Source: Selenomonadaceae bacterium (GTDB taxonomy: Bacteria; Bacillota; Negativicutes; Selenomonadales; Selenomonadaceae). From it: 6,248 nucleotides of DNA. Under the pieces are notes generated by a model. It was not told where the DNA came from. It saw only the letters and a program-made list of their open reading frames with translations, and made no database searches. Both the position numbers and the translations under genes were made by a program. Location: contig JAFTEG010000225.1 of NCBI GenBank assembly GCA_017453765.1, forward strand, positions 1-6,248. Direction: 5' to 3'. Position 1 is the stretch's first letter. Every line of letters starts with the position of its first letter. Positions 1-5,246 of the stretch are shown here, piece by piece.

Positions 1-565
1 GATTGTTCGGCATAAGTCGTGCGAATGCCTCAAGGTCAAGTGAAAGGCGCGGACGCTGTAAAAGTTCGGCAACCCCTTTTTGACGAATGCGAATTTCCGT
101 GAAGTCTTCCGGCGGTATCGGTGAAAATGACGCGGCTAATCTGTCACGCCCGCGCTTTGTACGTGCCGCGCAGATATATTGAAAGATTGAACCTGCGCCG
201 AAAATATAAAGGTCAACGTCCTGCGGTCTTTCGCTGTCAAGATAAACACTGCCGTCATTTGAACGCTTACGCCACGTGCCGCGCGCACGGACAATGTAAG
301 AATTTAAAACGTTAAGGCGACTTGTCAAAAATTTTTGCCGCCGCTTAATATCGTCGTGACGTCCGACAAGCGTCATAAAAATCATAAAGAGAATTGCCGC
401 ACCGATATATGCGTAGTGGTAGCCGTCGTGTCCCAGTGCCAGCGCTATGATGACAGCAATAAAAACTGCCGAACGCGTCCACGAAATTCTTTTTTCGCGC
501 CGGTACAGCCTTTTCTGTTCGTCAAGGTCAATTTCTCTTTCATTATCGTAGAAAGCTTTATTCAC
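1..565 (-). CDS. Membrane-anchored MutS-like ATPase, N-terminal part (3' end outside window)
   Basis: The minus strand reads without a stop from a GTG at 565 to the window edge, giving 188 residues. The start is supported by an AAAGGA-type ribosome binding site about 7 bases upstream and a strong promoter just beyond. The protein has a charged N-terminus (residues 1–30), two hydrophobic segments (about 31–45 and 51–68) forming a probable membrane hairpin, a basic stretch, and then DLYIFGAGSIFQYI (118–131) followed by a TKRGRDRL stretch (136–143). That last arrangement matches the region before the core domain in the Firmicutes family of MutS-related ATPases with N-terminal membrane segments ('MutS domain V' proteins). 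The mismatch-recognition domain of true MutS is absent at this end. The Walker ATPase would lie downstream of residue 188 and cannot be seen. The substrate and role of this family are poorly known, so no repair function should be assumed. The gene is divergent from the tRNA gene and the dxr string. Confidence 0.78.
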   Translation of the reverse strand, partial: MNKAFYDNEREIDLDEQKRLYRREKRISWTRSAVFIAVIIALALGHDGYHYAYIGAAILFMIFMTLVGRHDDIKRRQKFLTSRLNVLNSYIVRARGTWRKRSNDGSVYLDSERPQDVDLYIFGAGSIFQYICAARTKRGRDRLAASFSPIPPEDFTEIRIRQKGVAELLQRPRLSLDLEAFARLMPNN

Positions 566-599
566 TTCAATTTCCTTTCTGTTAAAAATTAATTTTGAA

Positions 600-628
600 A
601 TTATAGCAAAAAAATTTTTCACTTTCAA
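600..628 (-). promoter_or_regulatory. Sigma-A-type promoter of the MutS-like gene
   Basis: On the minus strand, TTGAAA (628–623) is followed after exactly 17 bases by a perfect TATAAT (605–600), preceded by TGC, which makes an extended -10. Transcription would start near 593, leaving a leader of about 28 bases before the GTG at 565. The match is close to consensus, so expression is predicted to be constitutive and fairly strong. Confidence 0.8.
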
Positions 629-679
629 TTTTCGCTTAACGCTATTGATAAATTGTAATGAAACGTGAAAAAATTTTGC

Positions 680-708
680 TTGCATTTTAAAAATCGTTGT
701 GGTAAACT
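680..708 (+). promoter_or_regulatory. Probable promoter of tRNA-Pro
   Basis: TTGCAT (680–685) and TAAACT (703–708) are separated by 17 bases, and an AT-rich tract lies upstream of the -35 box. The match to consensus is moderate (3/6 and 4/6), but spacing and position suit a tRNA promoter with a start near 715 and a leader of about 30 bases. It may also supply readthrough transcription to dxr, because no other convincing promoter is visible before that gene. Confidence 0.55.
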
Positions 709-714
709 ATGCGC

Positions 715-730
715 CGTTGAAAGTTCAACG
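715..730 (+). repeat. Perfect short inverted repeat at the predicted transcription start
   Basis: CGTTGAAAGTTCAACG is a perfect palindrome: 6 bp with a 4-base loop, or 7 bp if a 2-base loop is allowed. It begins about 6 bases after the -10 box and ends 15 bases before the mature tRNA. It could be a hairpin at the 5' end of the precursor tRNA or a repressor-type operator. The sequence alone does not decide between these. Confidence 0.5.
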
Positions 731-745
731 TCAAAAAATTCCAGC

Positions 746-822
<77 letters not shown>

Positions 823-837
823 ACTAAAGAAATTAAC

Positions 838-870
838 AGGACTGTCGATAGTTATTTCGGCGGTCCTTTT
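838..870 (+). terminator. Probable intrinsic terminator after tRNA-Pro
   Basis: AGGACTGTCGA (838–848) pairs over 11 bp with TCGGCGGTCCT (857–867), including two T·G wobbles, around an 8-base loop. It is followed by a short T-tract (867–870). It lies 15 bases after the tRNA CCA and 34 bases before the dxr start. The T-tract is short, so termination may be partial and allow readthrough into dxr. Confidence 0.65.
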
Positions 871-890
871 CAGTTAATCAGCAACTTTTT

Positions 891-907
891 AAGGGGAAAT
901 TATTTTG
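891..907 (+). promoter_or_regulatory. Ribosome binding site fixing the TTG start of dxr
   Basis: AAGGGG (891–896) lies 8 bases before a TTG codon at 905. The following residues, KKISILGSTGSIG, are the canonical beginning of DXR, so the TTG is the true start and no upstream ATG is needed. Confidence 0.8.
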
Positions 908-2068
908 AAAAAAATATCTATACTCGGCTCAACAGGTTCAATCGGCACGCAGGCGCTTGACGTGGTACGCAAATTGCCGGGCGAATTTAAAATCTGCGCA
1001 TTGGCGGCAAATTCCAACGTCGAATTGTTTTCAAAGCAAATCGAAGAATTTCAGCCGGAGTTGGCGGTACTTGCAGATGAGGACGCCTACAAAAAGTTGA
1101 AGGCGGCAAAAACTTTCGACGCTACCGAACTTGCAGGCGGCAGGCAGGCTTTCATAGACGCGGCAGGTTACGGTGACGCGGAAATTGTCGTGACGTCAAT
1201 GAGCGGCTTTGCAGGGCTTGAACCTACCATTAAAGCAATTCAGTACGGAAAAAATATCGCCCTTGCAAATAAGGAAACGCTGGTTGCGGCGGGTGAACTC
1301 GTCATAAATTTGGCGAATAAGTTCAAAGTAAAAATCCTGCCGGTTGACAGCGAACACGGCGCAATTTTTCAGTGCTTGCAGGGTGAAAATCGTGACGCGC
1401 TGGAAAAAATTTTGCTTACGGCGTCGGGCGGTCCCTTTCGCGGTAAAACTGCGGACGAACTTCAAAATGTCACGGTTGACGAAGTTTTGGCGCATCCCAC
1501 TTGGAATATGGGCAAGAAAATTACCGTAGACTCGGCGTCACTTGTAAACAAGGGGCTTGAGGTTATCGAGGCGCACTGGCTTTACAATGTCGACTACGAT
1601 AAAATTCAAGTCGTCGTGCATCCGCAGAGTATCATTCATTCAATGACGGAATTTAAAGACGGCTCGATTATCGCGCAGATTGCCGCGCCGGATATGCGCC
1701 TGCCGATTCAGTACGCGCTGACTTATCCCAACCGCCTGCCTTCGCCGATAAAGCGCTTGAACTTTTGGGAGATAAAGAGTTTGACATTTGAAGAGCCGGA
1801 CTTAAAAACATTTCGCGGCTTGAAATTGGCGTATGACGCGGGAAAAATCGGCGGGTCAATGCCGTGCATATTAAATGCGGCGAATGAAGTTGCGGTGAAT
1901 GCATTTCTGCGCGGCAGGATAAAATTTTTGCAGATTTATGACGTGATAGAAAATGCGCTTGAAAGTCATTCGGTGTTAAGATTCCCTTCAATCGGCGTTT
2001 TGAAAATGGAGGACGCGTCGGTTAGAGTTTTGTCCGAAAAATTCATCAAACATCATTTGGAAGGTTAG
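905..2068 (+). CDS. dxr: 1-deoxy-D-xylulose-5-phosphate reductoisomerase (DXR)
   Basis: This cytoplasmic enzyme converts 1-deoxy-D-xylulose 5-phosphate to 2-C-methyl-D-erythritol 4-phosphate with NADPH and a divalent metal. It is the committed step of the MEP isoprenoid pathway and the target of fosmidomycin. The product is 387 residues, normal for the family. Visible features are the NADPH-binding GSTGSIGTQ (residues 8–16), ANKETLV (121–127), the metal-binding PVDSEH (146–151, ligands D148 and E150), TASGGPFR (172–179), the flexible-loop HPTWNMG (197–203), and NKGLEVIEA (215–223, with the third acidic ligand E219 and the conserved E222). All catalytic residues are present. The residue after the DSEH motif is Gly where Ser or Asn is usual, a minor variation. 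The stop codon TAG lies inside the first unit of a heptamer repeat. rseP follows 90 bases downstream. No separate promoter is obvious, so transcription may come through the tRNA terminator. Confidence 0.97.
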   Translation: MKKISILGSTGSIGTQALDVVRKLPGEFKICALAANSNVELFSKQIEEFQPELAVLADEDAYKKLKAAKTFDATELAGGRQAFIDAAGYGDAEIVVTSMSGFAGLEPTIKAIQYGKNIALANKETLVAAGELVINLANKFKVKILPVDSEHGAIFQCLQGENRDALEKILLTASGGPFRGKTADELQNVTVDEVLAHPTWNMGKKITVDSASLVNKGLEVIEAHWLYNVDYDKIQVVVHPQSIIHSMTEFKDGSIIAQIAAPDMRLPIQYALTYPNRLPSPIKRLNFWEIKSLTFEEPDLKTFRGLKLAYDAGKIGGSMPCILNAANEVAVNAFLRGRIKFLQIYDVIENALESHSVLRFPSIGVLKMEDASVRVLSEKFIKHHLEG

Positions 2069-2140
2069 GGAAGAGGGAACAGGGAAGAGGGAACAGATTT
2101 TCTAATTCCTAGTCCCTGTTCCCTAGTCCCTAGTCCCTAA
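2065..2140 (+). repeat. Heptamer inverted-repeat element between dxr and rseP
   Basis: The left arm contains four perfect seven-base units alternating AGGGAAG and AGGGAAC (2067–2094). The right arm has CTAATTC, CTAGTCC, CTGTTCC, CTAGTCC, CTAGTCC (2102–2136) and ends in CTAA. The arms are mutually complementary: AGGGA pairs in every unit, a 12-bp perfect stem is possible between 2074–2085 and 2113–2124, and several registers are available. The element begins with TTAG, which contains the dxr stop codon, and ends 4 bases before the rseP ribosome binding site. It occupies almost the whole gap. Seven-base periodic repeats of similar look (STRR) are known in heterocystous cyanobacteria. Homology to those is not claimed. 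Confidence 0.88.
2068..2091 (+). other. Canonical G-quadruplex motif (G3 N4 G3 N4 G3 N4 G3)
   Basis: GGG runs at 2068–2070, 2075–2077, 2082–2084 and 2089–2091 are separated by loops AAGA, AACA and AAGA, which fits the standard four-run pattern on the coding (mRNA) strand. The right arm mirrors this with CCC runs at 2114, 2121, 2128 and 2135, also with four-base loops, so the template strand has its own G-quadruplex motif. Whether either folds is unknown, and the hairpin between the arms would compete. Confidence 0.6.
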
Positions 2141-2158
2141 ATTGAAAGGAGAAATTTT

Positions 2159-3196
2159 ATGTTACTTACTTTGGCATCGGCAATTTTCGTCTTCGGACTG
2201 CTGGTACTTTTTCACGAATTTGGACATTTCATCACGGCGAAATTGACAGGTATGCGTGTTGACGAATTTGCAATAGGTTTCGGTCCCAAACTTTTCAGAG
2301 TGCGGCGCGGCGAAACGGTTTATTCCATTCGCGCAATTCCACTCGGCGGCTTTAATGACATTGCCGGAATGGACCCAAGCGACAATCAGGCAGGTGAACG
2401 CGGCTATTGCGAAAAGCCCGTACTGTCACGAATGATTGTAATTTTAGCCGGCTCCGGTATGAATTTTATTTTGCCGATAATTTTATTTTTCGGTATCTAC
2501 TGCTTTCAAGGCGTCGCGCAACCTTCTACCGAACCGATTTTAGGCGCGATTATTGACGGTATGCCCGCGCAGGAAGCGGGACTTTTGGCGGGTGATAAAA
2601 TTTTAAGCGTCAACGGCGAAAAAGTTTCTACGTGGAAAGAATTTACCGAAAAAATTAAACTTGACGAAGATAAATCGCCCGTGCTGATTCAGTACGAAAG
2701 AAATTCGCAGGTCGCCGAAGTTTCAATCACGCCTACAACAGATTTAAACAGTGACAGAGCTTTAATCGGCGTACAAAATCAAGTTGTCTACGAATCCAAA
2801 GGCGTCGTCGAATCCTTAACAATGGCGCTGGCACATACGCGTGACATAATACTTTTTATGCTTGACGCTCTTGCAAATTTAGTAAAGGCACCTTCCGGCG
2901 CGACAGTCACGGGACCGGTCGGCATTGCGCAAATGGCGGGGCAAGTCGCCACACTCGGCTTTGTACCGCTTTTAAACTTCGCGGCACTGTTAAGCCTTAA
3001 TCTCGGCATAATAAATCTTTTGCCGGTACCTGCGCTTGACGGCGGTCACTTCGTCGGTCTCGTCATTGAGGCGGTACGCGGCAAGCCCTTAAGTCCGAAG
3101 GCTTTAAGATACACGCAGAGCGTCGGTATCGCGTTGCTTTTACTTTTAACCGTCGTCGTCACGGCTAAAGACGTGATAAACGTTTTCTCAAAATAA
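2159..3196 (+). CDS. rseP: RseP-type site-2 intramembrane zinc metalloprotease
   Basis: This inner-membrane protease cuts transmembrane substrates, classically anti-sigma factors (RseA in E. coli, RsiW in B. subtilis) and remnant signal peptides. The 345-residue length is normal for the short, single-PDZ Firmicutes form. The first membrane helix carries the zinc site HEFGH (residues 19–23). A membrane-associated beta region follows (GFGPKLF at 40–46 and IPLGGF at 60–65). A second hydrophobic segment is at about 91–115, one PDZ domain at about 120–195, TGPVGIAQ at 251–258, and the second catalytic motif NLLPVPALDGGH at 286–297, with the third zinc ligand D294. The last helix is at about 321–340. 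The ATG has an AAAGGAG site 7 bases upstream. The neighbourhood (dxr before, ispG after) is the usual one for rseP in Firmicutes. The next gene starts one base after its stop. Confidence 0.96.
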   Translation: MLLTLASAIFVFGLLVLFHEFGHFITAKLTGMRVDEFAIGFGPKLFRVRRGETVYSIRAIPLGGFNDIAGMDPSDNQAGERGYCEKPVLSRMIVILAGSGMNFILPIILFFGIYCFQGVAQPSTEPILGAIIDGMPAQEAGLLAGDKILSVNGEKVSTWKEFTEKIKLDEDKSPVLIQYERNSQVAEVSITPTTDLNSDRALIGVQNQVVYESKGVVESLTMALAHTRDIILFMLDALANLVKAPSGATVTGPVGIAQMAGQVATLGFVPLLNFAALLSLNLGIINLLPVPALDGGHFVGLVIEAVRGKPLSPKALRYTQSVGIALLLLLTVVVTAKDVINVFSK

Positions 3197-3197
3197 A

Positions 3198-4403
3198 ATG
3201 GACGCGAATAGAAAAATTACACTTACAATTTTACTCGGCTGTTTAACGGCAATGGCGCCGTTGGCAACGGATATGTACCTGCCTGCCCTGCCGTCAATGG
3301 ACGCGGAATTTAACGTCGGAACGTCATTAATTCAGCTGACTTTAACGGCTACGATTGTCGGAATGGGCGCGGGACAAATTTTCGCGGGACCAATCAGCGA
3401 TATGTGCGGCAGAAAAATTCCGTTAGTCGCGGGAATGTCACTTTTCACGCTGTCAACGCTGGGCTGTATGTTGGCAAGTGACATAAAAATATTTTTGCTG
3501 TTTCGCTTGGTGCAAGGCTTAAGCGGCGCGTTCGGCATTGTAATTGCACGTGCGATAGCGCGGGACTGTGCAAGCGGCGCGGAGCTGACAAGATTTTTTT
3601 CAATGCTTATGACGGTACACGGCTTGGCGCCGATACTTGCACCGGTTATAGGCGGACAAATTTTAATCTTCGCGTCGTGGCGCGGCGTATTCGTGCTACT
3701 TTCGCTAATCGGCATTGCTTTGACTGTTGCAACAATTTTATTTGAAGAGACGTTGCCGAAAAGGTTGCGTGCAAAAAATTTCACGGCGACATTTAAAAAT
3801 TTCGGCGCGCTGTTTCGTGACAAATATTTTTTGGGACATTGCCTTTTGCAAAGTGTATGGTTCGCGGTATTTTTCGCGTATATCTCCGGCTCGGCGTTTC
3901 TGTTTCAAAATATCTACAACGTTTCGCCGCAGACATACAGTTTAATTTTCGGCGGGCTAAGTTGCTCGCTGGTATTGGCAGGCGTGGTACCGATGAAGTT
4001 GGCGGGAAAAATTCCTGAATTGCAAATGCTCGGCTGGACGGTATGTCAAGCATTAATTGGCGGCATTTTATTTTTTATCTGCGTCGTCACTCACGCGGCT
4101 ATTGAGTTGACGATACTTAGCTTGTTCGTAATGGTACCGGTCGGCTCGGTTTTGGGCGCGACAAGTTTTTCACTGTCAATGCGAAATCACGGCAAGGAGG
4201 CAGGTGCGGCGTCGGCGTTATTGGGAAGTTTGCCGATGTTTGCAGGCGGTTCAATGGCGCCGGTAGTCGGCATTGCGGGCAGTCACACGGCATTGCCAAT
4301 GGCGATAATTTTTTTGGTCGGCGAAGTTTTGGCGCTGACGATTTTTTTTAAGCTGATTTACCCAATCCATAAACGCGGCGCGGCGATGGGAATTAAGAAT
4401 TAA
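3198..4403 (+). CDS. Bcr/CflA-type multidrug efflux MFS transporter
   Basis: A 401-residue, highly hydrophobic protein consistent with the 12-helix major facilitator fold. Family marks are TDMYLPALP at the end of helix 1 (24–32), GQIFAGPISDMCGRK (59–73, MFS motif A between helices 2 and 3), ARAIARDCASG (117–127), and LAPILAPVIGGQ (143–154) with a following WRGVF. These are typical of the Bcr/CflA drug:proton antiporter family. The substrate cannot be predicted, and related members export bicyclomycin, chloramphenicol or cysteine. The start codon is one base after the rseP stop. No Shine-Dalgarno is seen in the preceding 25 bases, and the next in-frame ATG also lacks one, so translation is probably coupled to rseP. 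The last residues (GIKN) and the TAA stop are encoded by a GAATTAA heptamer repeat, so the C-terminal tail may have been set by that repeat. Confidence 0.9.
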   Translation: MDANRKITLTILLGCLTAMAPLATDMYLPALPSMDAEFNVGTSLIQLTLTATIVGMGAGQIFAGPISDMCGRKIPLVAGMSLFTLSTLGCMLASDIKIFLLFRLVQGLSGAFGIVIARAIARDCASGAELTRFFSMLMTVHGLAPILAPVIGGQILIFASWRGVFVLLSLIGIALTVATILFEETLPKRLRAKNFTATFKNFGALFRDKYFLGHCLLQSVWFAVFFAYISGSAFLFQNIYNVSPQTYSLIFGGLSCSLVLAGVVPMKLAGKIPELQMLGWTVCQALIGGILFFICVVTHAAIELTILSLFVMVPVGSVLGATSFSLSMRNHGKEAGAASALLGSLPMFAGGSMAPVVGIAGSHTALPMAIIFLVGEVLALTIFFKLIYPIHKRGAAMGIKN

Positions 4404-4417
4404 GGATTAAGGAAAGG
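4390..4417 (+). repeat. Direct heptamer repeat across the exporter stop codon
   Basis: Four consecutive seven-base units, GAATTAA, GAATTAA, GGATTAA and GGAAAGG, run from inside the last codons of the exporter gene into the gap. The second unit carries the TAA stop (4401–4403). The last unit supplies part of the ribosome binding site of the next gene (AAAGGTG, 4413–4419, 8 bases before the ATG at 4428). Unlike the other two heptamer elements it has no complementary right arm. Confidence 0.75.
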
Positions 4418-4427
4418 TGCGATTGTA

Positions 4428-5159
4428 ATGTTAAAGTCAATTTTAATGTCGGTAATGGCGGCGGTGCTTTTACTCGGCGCTACGGTTTTTGCGGCAGGTA
4501 CCAATGCCGATACACAACCGGTTGATAAAAATATTTTGCCTGCGCACAAGCATACGGCGCATTGCGAAAAAACTACCGCTGAACCCGTGCAAATAATTTG
4601 TATCCTTGACCGTAGCGGCTCAATGCATTCACTTGCCAATGACGTTATCGGCGGCTACAATTCTTTTTTGGCGAATCAGCGCAAAGAATCCGGCAAGGCG
4701 GAAGTCACTACGGTTATTTTTGATGACAGGTACGAAAAAATTTCTGACGCCGTTGACTTGAATGAGGTTAAAGATATCACGTCGGCTGAATACTTTGCAC
4801 GCGGCAACACGGCTTTAATGGACGCTATTGGCAGGACGATTACAGAGACGCTTGCCAATATGGAAAGGGAAAAAATTTGTCCCGCGAAACGGCGCGTCTT
4901 GGTGTTGATTATGACGGACGGTCTTGAAAATGCCAGCAAGGAATATGATAAAGCGGCGGTTAAGGCGCTGATTGAATCCACTACGAAAAATTATGAATGG
5001 CGCTATGAATTTATCGGCGCTAACATTGATTCTGCGGCGGAGGCTAAGTCAATCGGCATTGACGCGAATCACGCGATGAATTATGACGCGGACAGTGAAG
5101 GCGTGCAACAATCCTTTGCAAAAATGGGCGAAGCGGCTAAAGAAGTACGGAGGGATTAG
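4428..5159 (+). CDS. Secreted vWA-domain protein with intact MIDAS
   Basis: A 243-residue protein. Residues 1–22 look like a Sec signal peptide: K3, a hydrophobic core MAAVLLLGATV, and a likely cut after VFA. A short linker with HKHTAHC (40–46) follows, then one von Willebrand factor A domain (about 54–230). The metal-ion-dependent adhesion site is complete: DRSGSM (D61, S63, S65), T128 in GNTAL, and D164 in TDGLEN. Other parts, such as IGGYNSFL (74–81), FDDRYE (98–103), FIGANID (195–201) and an NYDADSEG stretch (218–225), match a bacterial family usually seen without an export signal. It probably binds a partner protein through a divalent metal in the periplasm or outside the cell; the partner is unknown. 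The protein ends soon after the domain (KEVRRD), exactly where a heptamer repeat begins. The ATG at 4428 has an AAAGGTG site 8 bases upstream. Confidence 0.85.
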   Translation: MLKSILMSVMAAVLLLGATVFAAGTNADTQPVDKNILPAHKHTAHCEKTTAEPVQIICILDRSGSMHSLANDVIGGYNSFLANQRKESGKAEVTTVIFDDRYEKISDAVDLNEVKDITSAEYFARGNTALMDAIGRTITETLANMEREKICPAKRRVLVLIMTDGLENASKEYDKAAVKALIESTTKNYEWRYEFIGANIDSAAEAKSIGIDANHAMNYDADSEGVQQSFAKMGEAAKEVRRD

Positions 5160-5228
5160 TTAGGAGTTAAGAGTTAGGAGTTAGGAGGGATGAGTACTCC
5201 TCACTCTTCACTCTTCACTCCTCACTAA
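5156..5228 (+). repeat. Heptamer inverted-repeat element between the vWA gene and ispG
   Basis: The left arm has units TTAGGAG, TTAAGAG, TTAGGAG, TTAGGAG (5160–5187). The right arm has ACTCCTC, ACTCTTC, ACTCTTC, ACTCCTC (5196–5223) and ends in CTAA. Aligning 5156–5187 against 5228–5197 gives 32 opposed positions: 27 Watson-Crick pairs, one G·T, and four T·C mismatches spaced exactly seven bases apart (5161, 5168, 5175, 5182), around a 9-base loop (5188–5196). The element starts with TTAG, whose TAG is the vWA gene stop codon, and ends 2 bases before the AGGAG of ispG. It shares layout but not sequence with the element after dxr. There is no T-tract, so it is not a standard terminator. Confidence 0.9.
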
Positions 5229-5230
5229 AC

Positions 5231-5246
5231 AGGAGATAAAATTTTG
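5231..5246 (+). promoter_or_regulatory. Ribosome binding site fixing the TTG start of ispG
   Basis: AGGAG (5231–5235) lies 8 bases before TTG (5244–5246). The product then begins DRKITRQIQVGKIKIGGG, the usual start of IspG, so the TTG start is well supported. Confidence 0.8.

Noticed and set aside
1..565. True mismatch-repair MutS or MutS2
   Set aside because: The N-terminus has two hydrophobic segments in place of the mismatch-binding domain of MutS, and MutS2 lacks such membrane segments.
121..592. Two plus-strand open frames (121–315 and 335–592) that could be small genes
   Set aside because: They lie antisense to the minus-strand MutS-like frame, which has family motifs, a promoter and a ribosome binding site. 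The plus-strand frames have low-complexity Arg/Cys-rich products with no domain signal.
1668..1991. Minus-strand open frames inside dxr, rseP, the exporter and the ispG region
   Set aside because: All are opposite strongly supported coding sequence, with no ribosome binding sites or recognisable domains.
2065..2140. CRISPR array or miniature transposon
   Set aside because: Units are only seven bases with no spacers, so it is not CRISPR. The inverted ends suggest a miniature element, but I see no flanking target-site duplication and the two inverted elements share no core sequence.
2069..2158. Riboswitch or leader element before rseP
   Set aside because: The gap is nearly all heptamer repeat. 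I recognise no conserved riboswitch core and there is no terminator or anti-terminator pair.
5156..5228. Intrinsic terminator between the vWA gene and ispG
   Set aside because: The hairpin is strong but is followed by AACAGGAG rather than a T-tract, so it is not a standard Rho-independent terminator. Some attenuation or RNA stabilisation remains possible.
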